A stretch of DNA of 64,000 bases, from positions 114,805,110-114,869,109 of the forward strand of contig JAYESD010000001.1 in the NCBI GenBank assembly GCA_036927565.1, in the 5' to 3' direction. Below, one piece after another: positions 12,480 to 24,064 of the stretch. The notes under the pieces are model-generated. The model did not search any database. It was not told the origin of the DNA and was given only the letters and a program-made list of their open reading frames with translations. Every line of letters begins with the position of its first letter. Position 1 is the first letter of the stretch. Origin of the DNA: Tuctoria greenei. Its lineage: Eukaryota; Streptophyta; Magnoliopsida; Poales; Poaceae. Made by a program: the position numbers and the translations under genes.

Positions 12480-13410
12480 GCATGAAAATTTCAGCACCAT
12501 GGAGGGACAAGAAAAGACAACGGGGCAGCGAGGAAGAAGCGGAAAAATCAATTTCAGTGCAGTAGCAAACATATGTGGGAATAAGAAAAATATTTAGGGG
12601 CAAGTGTTTTGAAATGCAGCAGCAAAGAGGAGGGCAAAATAGAGGGTGTGCAGCAGCAAAAGGAGAGAAAAAAGGATGGAATTGCAGTAGTTAGCAAAAA
12701 TTTTTACCCACAACTAGCGGTAGCAAAACCACATATTTTTACATGATAATATCAGTAAAAATTGCAGCAGCAAGCACATCAAAACATGGCAGAAATTGCA
12801 TTTAACAAGGAGCAGCAAAAGAGATGAAAAACAGAAAAACGCAGCAACGAGCAAAGAAACAAATATTTAAGGCATTGCAGCAGCAAAGTAGAGAATGTTT
12901 TGAATGCAGCAACAAGCACAATAAAATGTGGGCTAATTAGCAAGGAACACGCAACAGCAAGTGATATCATTAAGTGGCTGAAATTGGCAAAAATAGTTGC
13001 GGCAGTGAGAAGAAACAAAAAAAGAGAATGCGGGTGGCGACAAGGAAGCGGAAAAACCAATTTCGGCACAGAAGCAAACACGTGTGCAATTTAGAAGAAT
13101 ATTTAGTCGAGAATGTGTTAAAATACAGCAGTAAAGAGGAGGGAAAACAGAGGTTCTGCTGCAGCAAAAAGGGAGGGAAATAGAGAAATATAGCAGCGGG
13201 CAAGAAGCAAATATTCAACGTACTGCAGCAGCCAAGCAGCAAGGAAAATAGAGTGTGCAGCAGTCCAAATGGGAGAGGAAAAGGATGGCAAAGTGCAGCA
13301 GCAAGCAGCTCAAGGTGTAGCTGAATTAGCAGGAGAGAAGCGGTAGCAAACAACACTTTATCATGGCTGAATCGACAAAAATATAATGCAGCAGCAAATA
13401 ACTTGAAAAT
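12480..13410. repeat. Purine-rich GCAGCAR-iterated noncoding internal domain
   Basis: About 0.9 kb is strongly purine-biased on the plus strand. The motif GCAGCAR (often in TTGCAGCAGCAA or TGCAGCAGCAAA) recurs irregularly, alternating with GGGAGGAAAA-like blocks. In the element's own orientation this is the pyrimidine-rich segment just after the primer-binding site, where gag would be. Open frames across it are low-complexity Leu/Phe/Cys strings without gag motifs. Confidence 0.7.
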
Positions 13411-13484
13411 AGCTTTTTAGAAAATAGTTTCTATGTGCTTTGCGGGGTCCATTGTACCAAGGCTTGCGTCCTACGGTCGACACG

Positions 13485-13496
13485 GCTCTGATACCA
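13485..13496 (-). other. primer-binding site, initiator Met-tRNA type
   Basis: The minus strand reads TGGTATCAGAGC three bases from the LTR end at 13500. This matches the usual plant primer-binding site complementary to the 3' end of initiator Met-tRNA and fixes the element's orientation. Confidence 0.9.
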
Positions 13497-13499
13497 ATT

Positions 13500-16400
13500 T
13501 GTGACACCCGGTTCTGAAAAACAAACCAAGTGCAGTGTATGTGTGCCCAGGATGTTGCTACACACATACACATCAATATCACAAATGATAATCAGAATTT
13601 AATCATGTCATGTATAATAAATATATCTTGATTTTATTGCAGCGGTAAATAATCTAGCGTAGGCGACTCCAACTCCACAGGTAATTGATGGTAGAACGCA
13701 TGTGTTTTACTCCATGATGACCTCCAAAATATTTCTTGTAGCTGAACTAATGTGGGAATAGCAAGGGTGAGCACCTGTCGTACTCAGCAAGTGTTGGAAA
13801 ATATGACATGTAGCGAAAACAAGGATGATAATAAATGGCGAATTGCTAACAAGTACATTTAAATATATGAAAAGCATCCTACAATGTCTATGTGATTTAA
13901 CCCCATTATATCCTAAGTAATTATCAATTACATGAATCCATCATCATTTACCATCATATCACATCCATCAATATTTATCCACCCATGATCCAATTTCATA
14001 CCTTCATCATCAACCATGTTCATTTATCACAACCCAATCCATAAACATATCCAATTCATCCCAAATCCCATATTTCCAATTTCCACCCTAGTCATGGAAG
14101 TTGTTCAGGTGCTCGTGACCGGGAGCACGGCTATCATGATAGTTTTTAACACTCTGTAGAGCTTGTACCGCTTTACCCAAAAGTTCAGGATTTTGTTCCC
14201 TTTCGGTGACTAAGGAACCTCCATTTTGCCCGTGACCCGTCGATCACATTACACACTTCCGTCGGTGTGTGGCCAAAAAATCACAAAATAGCCTTTAAAA
14301 GGGGACTACCAGCATATTCAGACCCTCTAAGGTTTCACCAGTGGTGATGCTTCCAACAGAGCACATCCAACCAAGAGGCCCCTCTTGTGCCGTTCGAATC
14401 CCACGGCAGTCCCGCCACTATTACAAACCGAACCGACTCTCATTCCCCACTCCTCCAAATAATCTAAACAATGCTGACAATACACCTAATTAATTGGCTA
14501 AGCCGCACCCATACTTGGCCCTGTGGTGGCACTGTTATCCTGGCTTATTCTCGCATGAATCGATCCTTAGATCTAAAGTAAGCAAACCACCATATCATCC
14601 AACCCTGTCCACAAATCATGCATGCCTAGAGCTCCCAAGTCCCATGTTACGAATTATCCATGTTCATCAATTCTCATCATCCATAAGTTCATTAATTCAT
14701 AATTAAGCTATTTGGTTGTTTTCCCATACCAATTAATTAGAGTGAAGCAAAAAGGTAAAATACCCTTCCCGACTCTCTACAATATATTTCAAGCGACAAG
14801 GATGGTCAAACAAGACTAACAAACAACTATCATGAGTTTCCCATCAATTTGACACAAGCATGCAGTTTTGCAATCAAAACATTTAAAACAGGATCAAAAT
14901 GATCAGGGACATTTGCCTTAATATTCTGCAATTTGATGGCTCAAACAATTCAAAGTCTTGTGCATGCAGATCCTCGTATAATCGCCTCTCGATCGTAACT
15001 TTTTGAGCGTACCCATCTGCTAGCAATCAAGCACATCCAATCAATACAATGTGCACATACTAATAAATATGCAATGATGCGGATGCATGCACAATTATAA
15101 GTGTAAAACATGCTATTAATTCACTACTATTGTTTACCAATTAGGTTCAACTTGTTCTCAAGTGTTTATATGAGTTTTGAGTCAATTATAGTGGTTCTTG
15201 TGACAATTAGGTGTTACTGAAATTTGAATACTAGACTAGTCCGCAGTGGGGCCAGATTAGTCCGCTCAGGCACAGAGAGTTGATCGGACAAGTCTGCACA
15301 GATCCGGACTAGTCCGCACTGCACCAGGAAGTTCAACGGACTAGTCCGCACTGGACCGGACAAGTCCACTATGTCCAGGGTTTTGTGAACTTCCCATCTA
15401 GAGCATTGTTGAATCAAGTGTGGGGTCAAAATCGATGTGGAAAGTTGGATCTAGGATAGTTACCGTGAATGTATTTGCTTCATCAATCGTGAGACGGAAC
15501 ATGGCGTGTGTCTCCAGCATCTAGACTACGTTGATGAAGATGATAGCGTGACGTTAATGAAGGAACGACGGCGATGTAGTGACTCCATCGAAGATCGACG
15601 ATGTGATGTAGAGGAAGAAAGCAATGCAGCGACCCAGGAAGAGCAGCAAAGTCGCGACGAACCCCGTTGAAAATGGGGGCTCCTCTCTTTTCTTCCTCCT
15701 CTTCCTTCCTTCTTTTTCTTTTCTGGCACTGGTCTCCTCCCGGCGTGTTGCTTGCGGCTAGTGTTTTTAGTACGGGATTTACGTGGGCAGGGACGGGCTC
15801 ACGGTGCAAGCACTGATGCCTTTTAGAAGGGAGCGGGCTGGGGGCACGGTAGAGTCCCGCTCGGGCTCTGCCTGGCGCACAGTGGTTTAATTATTTTTTC
15901 CTTGCGATGCTCCGTCATTTGGCTGGCAGTTGGATTTCCCTTCTTTGTCTTTTTCTTATGCCGCCAGGTTATGCGACCAGGGCCTAGTGCTCTTGGTTGA
16001 CTTTGGTTTTTTTCTTTCTTTTCTACTTGTGCGGCCAGGACTGTACTTTCAGGGGTTCAGCCATTGTTAACTTCTTTTTTTTTGTTTTTTTCCTTTTCTT
16101 TTCATATTATTTAGTTATTATTTACTTATTTTCCTTAATTAATATTTATTTATTATTTATTTATTTCTTTTTGTTATTTGTTATTTCTTTGTTTATTTAT
16201 TTTTCTTCCGCATGCGGCAAGGTTCTTTGTGCTGTCAGTGATCAGTCTAACGGTTGACTTGTGTTTATTATTTATATTTATGGTGTAGTGAAGTGTTCAA
16301 AATACATCAAACTCTAGGGGTACCGGACTAGTCTGTTTAATACCAAACAAGTCCTTTCTGGTTATAGAGAATTCATCGAACAAGTCTGTCCAAGGAACAA

Positions 16401-17029
16401 AAAGTTCATTGGACAAGTCTGGTGTTATGTCGGACAAGTCTGTTATTTGTATAGTTTCGAAATCGTACTAAGTTTTGTGATTTACCTGACAACTTCGAAG
16501 GATTCCAGTAACGATCATCGCACTAGCCTGTTGTTTTAACGAACAAGTCTGTGGTGGGGGGGGGGGGGGGGGGGATTTGATTAAGTCCGTGCATACCAGA
16601 CTAATCCGGTATTGTACCGGGCAAGTCCGTTGTTGTCTAGTAAAGCCACTCAATCTAGTCCGTTATTATCCGGACTAATCCGGTGCCCGCCTCAATTTTT
16701 TACTTGCTTCTTTATTTCTAATTCTTTAGGTTTGTTTTTTTTCATCCTACTTAATGATTTTGCATGAACAAATTAAACTATTATATTTGTATATATACAT
16801 TTAGTTTCATTTGTTTCTTTTATCTCATATTTGTTATGGCAAATAAATTACTTTTGGCGTATTTATTTTGGTAAATAATTTTCAATTCTTGAGGATGAAT
16901 GCAAAATGCAATATTATATGCATATATTTTATATTTTTCTTTATAAACAAAAAATTTCTTCCTAATTATTAATTCTAATTTCACATTTATGTTTTTAATT
17001 TATCAGAACTCAAAAATCAGGGTGTCACA
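13500..17029 (-). repeat. 5' LTR of the non-autonomous gypsy derivative (full length)
   Basis: It starts TGTGACACCCGGTTCTGAAA and ends ATCAGGGTGTCACA. The segment at about 14305-14430 is the reverse complement of part of the gypsy B LTR (about 31450-31600), which shows that the families are related. It contains two groups of GGACTAGTCC-like palindromes (15235-15375 and 16320-16680), a T-rich stretch (about 16000-16200) and a G homopolymer at about 16555-16573. Open frames inside are low-complexity and not genes. Confidence 0.85.
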
Positions 17030-17187
17030 CAAAATCTGTGGCGTCCCACGTCCTAGTGTGCTACCGGAGCCGATACCTAGAGATCACCCTAAAACGGTAG
17101 TTGAGGGCCACCTCGAGATGCGTGAAGAGGGGGGGGGGGAAGGCTAAAGTCGAGGACGTCGCCAAGCATGTCACCATGCAGTTCTAG
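17030..17187 (+). pseudogene. Tat-1 antisense gene, C-terminal end
   Basis: Immediately right of the inserted element the plus strand reads SVASHVLVCYRSRYLEITLK, then a Glu-rich stretch and VEDVAKHVTMQF with a stop at 17185-17187. It parallels the last residues of the Tat-2 gene (NVAEFVLTCYTSRDPQ ... VSEVAKKVTQFFHRV). The aORF therefore continued across the insertion site. An 11-base G run disturbs the frame near 17130. Confidence 0.65.
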
Positions 17188-17499
17188 CGTGATTGAGGCT
17201 GATGGCCCCCAGGCGGAGCGCCTTTGTATCCGGGGCTTGCCCCTTTGTTAATAATCTTCAATGAATTTGAATTCATGTTCATTTTTTGGCTCTGCCTTCT
17301 GCTTCTCAACTTGACCACTCGGGTCCTTAGTAGTGTAAGGGTTCGAAGAACCTTGTTGACCTCGTTAGTTTTTAGGAACCAACGATCGCACACTTGACGT
17401 AGACGCTTTGCAACCCTTAGAGGCCCCCTGGTAGGTGTGGCCAACTGGTTGGACACGCCTACCACTGAGCTGCAGAGTTTCATCAATGGCCCACGCGAG

Positions 17500-17640
17500 C
17501 ACGGGAGCTTGGGTAATTGATGCCAACGGGCCCCCTAGGGAGCACCGAACTTGATGGTTGACGCCGGCGAGCCTCCTGAGGGGCACCGAGCTTGACAGTT
17601 AGTGCTAGCGGGCCCCTGGGTGCGCCGGACTTGAATTGAG
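17500..17640. repeat. 42-bp tandem repeat, about 3 diverged copies
   Basis: Units have the form 'gAGCTTGa..gttgatGCCaaCGGGCCCCCTagGG..CACCG'. They lie in the Tat-1 spacer just after the aORF. They share the GGGCCCCCT core with the 71-bp repeats that follow, so they may be a shorter version of the same unit. Confidence 0.6.
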
Positions 17641-17694
17641 ATGCATGGTCATTATTGAAGAAATCCCCGACGGAATCAAGGCAGAGCCTACCCT

Positions 17695-18199
17695 CAACAT
17701 GCAAAACGTCGACGACGAGCCCTCCGGGAGGTGTCGGAGCTGGATACTCTAGCGGCGCCCATCATCAATGTGTGGAACGTTGATGGCGGGCCCCCGGGGA
17801 GGTGCTGCAGCTGGATGCTCCTGCGGCGCGCATCATCAATGTGTGAAACATCAATGGCGGGCCACCTGGGAGGTGCTGAAGCTGGATCCTCCGGTGGCGC
17901 CCATCATCAACGTGCGAAACATCTATGCGGGCCCCCTAGGAGGTGCCAGAGCTGGATGCTCCGACGGCACACATCATCAACATGCAGAACGTCAACGGCG
18001 GGCCTCGTGGGAGGTGCCGGAGCTGGATGCTCCGACGGCGGCCATCATCAACGTGCTAAACGTCGATGACGGGCCCCCTAGGATGTGCTCGAGCTAGATG
18101 CTCTGGTGGCGCCCATCATCAATATGCAGAACATCGACGACGGGCCCCCTGTGAGGTGCCGGAGCTTGATGCTCCAACGGCGCCCATCATCAACGTGCG
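17695..18199. repeat. 71-bp tandem repeat array of Tat-1, left part (about 7 copies)
   Basis: Each unit begins near AACRTCGAYGGCGGGCC, continues with CTGGGAGGTGCCGGAGCTGG and ends ATGCTCCGGCGGCGCCCATC plus ATCAACGTG. One unit counts to 71 bases (17772-17842). Copies differ by scattered substitutions and small indels. Copia-1 is inserted after the last GTGCG, and the array resumes at 28006. Because 71 is not a multiple of three, the overlapping open frames here are only repeat read-through. Confidence 0.85.
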
Positions 18200-19819
18200 T
18201 GTAGGATCAAAGAGCATGTGAAAATCTACCAGAGGGGGGTGAATGGTAGATTTAAAAATCTTACGCAGCGGAAACAATTAAACCCCAACCCCTTCGGTAG
18301 AAAAAATGATCTGTTAAATAAATCGTGTGTGAGACTAATCTAAACGTGTTTCACCGTGACAAAAGTGATATCAGAGAGAATCAAGTCACGGAGACAACAC
18401 AATAAGAATCACTCAAATCCTTCGAGAAAAACTCAAGTTATGATCAAAAGATCAACAAAGGTCAATCTGCCCTACCCGAGAATAAAAAAACAGTTCTAGA
18501 ATGCTGCAAAGAAACTCGTGTAGATCATAGACCACAAATCCAATGACCGTGAAATTTTGAAAGATGATAGATAATCAAGTTTTGAAGACAACCCACGAAG
18601 AATCACGTCAATTGGATCTGTAAAACTCGAGTTATTATAAAACCACCGACGAAAGGTAGTGCTGTCCAGAAACTCGATGAGTAAAACTTGTTTGGAACAA
18701 GTCGGACGAACAAGGCACAAAAGTTCCTTTAAACTATGAATTTTATTCAATAGAACACAAGAGGAACAACCCCAAAGTCGTGCACCACGAGCTCTGGGCT
18801 CCTTTGCTTATATAACCAGCTCGAAAGCCAACTCAACTCAAATCAGGAACCTAATCCTACCATGTTCACGAATCGTAACTTTCCATAACTGCTTAGGATT
18901 CTTCTATACGTAGATAGAAGCAATTTTAAGACTTCCAAACACATTAGGAACGTATCCCGCATTCATAAACAACTCAAATTCGTGAGCCACACGAAATCCT
19001 ATCATAACCAACTCAAATCTTTCCATATTTTAATCAAACCCGACTCAGCCGCAGCCTGAGTCCATAACCTAGTCGGTTGGACCTTTCCGACCAACTCCTT
19101 ACGTCCACATCTCTTCATCACGTCTCGGAACCATGTAGCCACGACCATGCACTCCTTGCACACGTGCAAACATCTTCCAACGACGTCCACGATACCTTCA
19201 CATGCATTGTTCTTGATTCAATCATGCTGCACAACCTCCTGATCAGCTCAACCACAATTCCTCCTGAATTTGGTTGTTGGAACCTCATCTCCTCCCTGAG
19301 ACTATTCTAATGGATCTCGTCACCAGCCATGCCTTGAACTCAAGCAACACCTGCACATGAATAAACAACCAATCCATACGAGCCTAAGTTCGCAACTTGA
19401 CTCACGTCAGTTCCGAACACAACACCTTACGTGAGAATCTCACATAAGCATGTTGCAAAACCACAGTAACACGATATCATCCACATTAACCAAAAACGTA
19501 CCAAAGAATTAGCAAATGAATACTAAGCAATCTTTCCAGAGATGTAAAGCAAGTACAAAACATTGCAAATGAAAAACACAAGCATTGCGGTCAAGTTTTG
19601 GACCTTGCTAGAGCTAACCAGAGCTTGAACTGGAGCTTACCAAAGCTAGTACAACCTAGCGCCGGAGCTTACCAAAACTAGTCGGAACTAGTAAACCCAA
19701 AAACTGGAGCTAGAGTTGGACCTTGCTAAAAAGATGTTTTAGCAGAATTTCAGAACTTTTATCATCAAAGCAAGTGTATTCACTACAAGCCAATGTATTC
19801 AACACACATAGGTCTTACA
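18200..19819 (-). repeat. 3' LTR of copia-1
   Basis: In plus-strand reading it runs from TGTAGGATC to GGTCTTACA, so in element orientation it is TGTAAGACC...GATCCTACA. The TATA box (CTTATATA, reverse complement TATATAAG) is at 18807-18814. A cluster of units built on AGCTCCGGCGCTA and GTCCGACTAG, reverse complemented, is at about 19600-19720 in U3. It matches the partner at 26379-28005 with scattered substitutions and small indels. Confidence 0.92.
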
Positions 19820-20864
19820 ATCTCTCCCTTAATGAATGCATTGGCAACACCATCTAAAATTCGAACATTGTCTTATTTACATAAAAGTTTTGAAAGCATT
19901 TTCTCCACCTTTGTAAATCAAAAGTAAAATGAGAAGAAAATCCAAAAATTATCCTATATTATCTCTCCCCCTTTATTATATCTCCTTATGCACATATTCT
20001 ATTTCTCTTCATGCTTATCTCTCCCCCTTTGACAATGTATTCAGCAAGTCATGAGCATATAAACAAATTATCTCTCCCTCTTTAGTTGTTATGAGCATAT
20101 TATAACATATACATATAAACAAAGCTCATCCAAGTCATACTATCAAGTACCTTATATTATCACATCAATGAAATACATAAAGTAGTGTAAGCCATGCTAG
20201 AGATCAAATGTAATTTTCAATTTAAGTAAGTCATGATCTCACAAACTTAACTATTTCAAAACCTGAAAGCATGACACTAGTTGCTGCATTTTATTATTTT
20301 TCAAATCATAAATTTAGATCATATGATATTTGCAAGAGATTATATGCGCATCTGCCTTATTCTAACCAACCAAGCCAAGCCTATGTCATTTGACAATCAG
20401 AAGCTTAAGGATATGGTTTTAGTCATACACAGCTTCTTCCAAGTTCATATCTAAGTGCAATGATAAGCCATCTCAAATGAAGAAGTGCGATGCATGCATA
20501 TTCTCTTGATCTTTTCTCAATTTATATTTGTTCATAAAAACTCAACATGTGAGTTGATTACTTGATTAATTCTCAATGATTAAAAGCATTTGTGAACATG
20601 TAACAAGTTCAAAACAGCGAGAAAGTTCGACCATGACCAGTTTTAGTGTAAGTAATTATTCCAATTACTAGACATGGCAAAAACTACAAAATGTATAACA
20701 CGAGTAATGTAGTAAGAACTTTCAGCATGTAAAAGGAATCACAAAGTCATATATGTATAAAATACTATGCTCATATTATTTTAATTTCAGATTCACACAT
20801 AGACTTCCCAAGTTTCAAAACTCCCCCTCAATTTAAGCCATGAGGATGCATGACCCCTATTTCA
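19820..20864 (-). other. Copia-1 3' noncoding region with repeated polypurine tracts
   Basis: Between RNase H and the 3' LTR there is no open frame of note. On the minus strand there are GGGGGAGA-type tracts at 20821-20833, about 20069-20084, 20017-20030 and 19961-19974. The last, AAGGGAGAGAT, is directly against the LTR (19820-19830). The intervening sequence is conserved in copia-2 (51126-52047). Repeated polypurine tracts here are a reported Sirevirus trait. No envelope-like ORF is present. Confidence 0.75.
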
Positions 20865-21632
20865 CTACGAATGTAACAAAATACGAGTGAAATCCAAAGG
20901 TTTTGTAAAAATGTCAGCCAATTGTTGTTCGGTATCTACATGGTGAAGCACAATGTTTCTTTTTTCAACATTATCCCGGAGAAAGTGATACCTAATGTCA
21001 ATGTGCTTAGTTCTAGAATGTTGCACGGGGTTTTTAGCAATGCAAATGGCACTAGTGTTATCACAGAACAGTGGAACACTATCTAGCTCAACCCCATAGT
21101 CCTTAAGTGTTTGAACAAACCAAAGAATTTGTGAGCAAGCACTAGCAGCAGCTACATATTCGGATTCGGCTGTGGATTGTGCAACTGAATTTTGTTTTCT
21201 AGAGGACCAAGCAACAAGAGAATTACCAAGAAAATGACAAGCACCGGAAGTACTTTTCCTATCAATCCTATCACCCCCAAAATCAGCATCCGAAAAAGCT
21301 TTCAAAGTAACGGTTGAGGAAGAAGGAAGAAAAATTCCAAATTCTTGAGTTCCATGTAAGTACCTGAGAATCCTTTTGACGGCTTGACGATGTGAAGCAC
21401 GTGGGGAGGCTTGAAACCGTGCACAAAGACATACGCTGAATTGTTTGTCTGGTCTTGATGCCGTGAGGTACAGAAGTGATCCGATCATACTTCTATATTC
21501 TTTTTGATCCACGGGTTCACCATCTTCATCAAGTCCAAGTGTTGTTGCTCTTTCCATTAGTGTCCGAAGAGGCTTGCTTTTATCCATGTTGAAGCGCCTT
21601 AGGAGATCTTTTGTATACTTCGTTTGATGCAC
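20865..21632 (-). pseudogene. copia-1 RT C-terminal part and RNase H (open frame, 255 codons)
   Basis: This frame continues the polyprotein after a frameshift near 21640. It starts with the RT connection (MHQTKYTKDLLRRFNMDKSK, then RSMIGSLLYLTASRPD) and ends with a full RNase H. The RNase H keeps SDADFGG, the Glu of AESEYVA and the Asp of CDNTSAI, and finishes LADIFTKPL. Within this stretch nothing is broken, but it is cut off from the upstream RT. RNase H would remove element RNA during cDNA synthesis. Confidence 0.85.
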
Positions 21633-22665
21633 AAAGGTTCGTTTGTATACCCTCCTTTGTTTGCTTGATTTGCAGCCCCCAAAAGTATGTGAGTTCTCCC
21701 ATCATACTCATCTCAAATTATGAACTCATCATAGCTGAAAACTTGGACACAAGATCATGAGAAGCACAACCAAAGATAATAGCATCCACATACACTTGAA
21801 CGAATAATGAGTCATTGCCATGCTTAAGCACAAAAAGAGTTTTATCAACCTTGCCCATGGTAAACCCTTTTTCAAGTAAGAATGTTTTTAACCTATCATA
21901 CCATGCTCTAGGGGCTTGTTTGAGACCCTACAAGGCTTTGGACAGTTTGTAAACATGATTAGGAAAATCTGGATTTTCAAAACCCGGTGGTTGTTTCACA
22001 TAAACCTCCTCATCTATATAGCCACTAAGAAAAGCACTTTTAACATCCATTTGATATAGCTTAAAACCAATAGATGCAGCAAAAGCTAACAAAATTCTTA
22101 TGGCTTCTAATCTAGCAACAGGAGCAAAAGTTTCATCAAAATCTAGACCTTCAACTTGAGTGAAACCTTGAGCAACCAACCTAGCCTTATTACTAACCAC
22201 AACCCCATCCTCACTTTGTTTATTTTTAAATACCCATTTAGTTCCAATTAAAGTGTGACCTTGAGGTGGAGGTACAAGTTTCCAAACATTATTTCTTTCA
22301 AAATTTTCTAACTCTTCTTGCATGGCAATAATCCAATATTCATTAGTGAGTGTGTGTGATATATCTTTGTGTTCAAAAGAAGCAACAAAAGCAGAATGAG
22401 CATAAGAGTTTGGATCGCAAAACCTGGACCGTGTGACTAGTTCGTGCAAGCTTCCAATCATCTGTTGTGGGGGATGATCTTTGTAAAACCGTAGGGGAAC
22501 AGATGTCTCACAAGCTTCTTCTTCTTCATGTTCATCACAAATCGATGAGCTTGTGACTTGAGGATGATTTGAATCAGCATTGATGGTTGTTGGTGCTGGT
22601 TGAGAATTAACATCCAGAGCTGAACCAAAGTCTTTAGCTGCTGAATTTTCGGGCAGCAGCTCCAA
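21633..22665 (-). pseudogene. copia-1 reverse transcriptase (stop codon, YVDA active site)
   Basis: The frame at 21928-22665 carries WIIAMQEELENFERNNVWKL, TKWVFKNK, NKARLVAQGF, APVARLEAIRILLAFA and YQMDVKSAFLSGYI, all typical copia RT blocks. It ends at a TAG where copia-2 has the Tyr of ALYGLKQAPRAWYDRL. Downstream the active-site motif reads YVDA (21781-21792, minus strand) rather than YVDD, so the second catalytic aspartate is lost. A further frameshift joins it to the RNase H frame. Confidence 0.85.
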
Positions 22666-23576
22666 TTCTTCCTCATCTTCAACAAAAATGCTCCCCCCTG
22701 CGGATATGGATCTAGACCTGCAATGTTTGAGCTAGTACCAGGGCTAGCTTCATCAAAAGACACTTCACAAGTCTCCACAATTTTGTTAGTGTCAAGTAAA
22801 AGCACACGGTAGCCTCCAGTATGAGATGGATAACCAAGAAACATGCCATCAATGGATGTAGATTCAAATTTATCAAGATTACCATGTTTCTTAACAAAGC
22901 ATTTGCAACCAAATATCCGAAAGTGTGTAATACTAGGCCTAAATCCAAACCGGAGCTCATATGGTGTTTTACCTAGCTTAGCACGCAAGAAAACACGATT
23001 TGAGACATAACAAGCGGTTGCTAACGCATCAGCCCAAAATTTCTTAGGAGTTTGATATTCATCAAGCATAGTCCTAGCCATCTCAACTAAGGTTCTATTC
23101 TTTCTTTCTACAACACCATTTTGTTGAGGTACATATGGTGAAGAAAATTGATGATCTATTCTATTTTCAGCACAAAAGTGATCAAAAGATTGATTTTTAA
23201 ATTCAGTTCCATTATCACTTATAATTGCTTTTAAAGATCCTGGGTAATCAATTGATAATCTAAGAAATAAAGTTCTAAAGTGACTAAAAACTTCATTCTT
23301 AGACGCCATAAAGTAAACCCAAGAGTATCTAGAATAATCATTGACAATCACAAGTACATACCATTTACCTCCGAAGGATTGAACACGTGAAGGTCCTACG
23401 GTGTCAAGATGCAAAAGTTGACATGGTTCAGTTGTCATGATCATTGTGAGAGGAGTATATGAACCTACAACCATCTTAATGTCTACAAGAAGAGAACACA
23501 ATTTCTATGTCCCCTTTAAGCTTAGGCAGCCCACGTATGCGATCAAGAGCACTAACACGCGTTAGGTGATAAAAGC
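22666..23576 (-). pseudogene. copia-1 integrase
   Basis: The 347-codon frame (22458-23501) covers the integrase core. It has HLDTVGP with the first Asp, ISDNGTEF with the second Asp and NGVVERKNRTLVEMA with the Glu, followed by FGCKCFVKKHGNLDKF and GYPSHTGGYRVL. All three catalytic residues are present. The pre-integrase zinc region upstream (23500-23576) is frameshifted. At the 3' end, after DPYPQG, a G run of six (plus-strand c's at 22693-22698) puts the frame off by one, so the last 90 codons are out of register. Confidence 0.87.
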
Positions 23577-24011
23577 CTACGTGACCAAGTCTACGATGCC
23601 AAAAATATAGGTCTTTGAATCGTTAGCAACTAGACACCAATGCTTATAGGAAGAAATATCAAAATTAGCTTTAAAAACTCTTCCAAACCGAGACATGTTA
23701 AAAATAAGCTCACTATTTGAACTTACAACTTTGCAGCAGTTTTTATTGAAAATAATTTCCAGATTTTCATCTAGCAATTGTGAAACAGAAAGCAAGTTGT
23801 ATCTCAAATTTTTGACAAGTGCCACATCCTTCAAAGTGTAGTGATCATTTACTCTAACCGAACCCTTAGCAATTATAGGAGTTGAAGAATTATCGGCAAA
23901 AGTAACATTCTCTACACATGACACAAAAGAGAGGGAGGAGAACCAGTCTTTGTTACCGGTCATGTGGCGTGAGCAACCTGAATCCACAATCCAAATGTTC
24001 TCCTTCCTCAA
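23577..24011 (-). pseudogene. copia-1 aspartic protease
   Basis: The frame encodes IWIVDSGCSRHMTGNKDWFS, with the protease D-S-G intact at 23976-23984 (minus strand), then KGSVRVNDHYTLKDVALVKN and YNLLSVSQLL. It runs into the GAG-pre-integrase segment (FKANFDISSYKHWCLVAND) before losing frame near 23580. The protease would process the Gag-Pol polyprotein. Confidence 0.85.
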
Positions 24012-24064
24012 ACGTGTAACCTACATAGAAGCACAATACGTCGATGACTCAATACTGGGGTTAG

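Larger units (their letters stand above)
10286..17029 (-). mobile_element. Non-autonomous (LARD-like) gypsy derivative inserted in the Tat-1 aORF
   Basis: Two direct repeats, each starting TGTGACACCCGG and ending GGGTGTCACA, flank an internal region of about 1.87 kb. A perfect initiator-Met primer-binding site abuts the right LTR on the minus strand and a polypurine tract abuts the left LTR, so the element reads leftward. The only coding trace is a chromodomain tail. Flanking 5-mers are caaag (10281-10285) and caaaa (17030-17034), a target-site duplication with one later change. The LTRs are related to those of gypsy B in reverse orientation. Confidence 0.85.

Noticed and set aside
12186..12485. 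ORF with a Tyr-Ile repeat
   Set aside because: It is a translation of the (AT)n microsatellite.
15997..16257. 86-codon hydrophobic frame resembling a membrane protein
   Set aside because: It is a T-rich low-complexity stretch inside an LTR; T-rich DNA always reads as Phe/Leu/Ile.
17731..18097. Two overlapping plus-strand ORFs of about 110 codons with repeated residues
   Set aside because: They are read-through of the 71-bp repeat, which is not a multiple of three, so the same unit appears in several frames.
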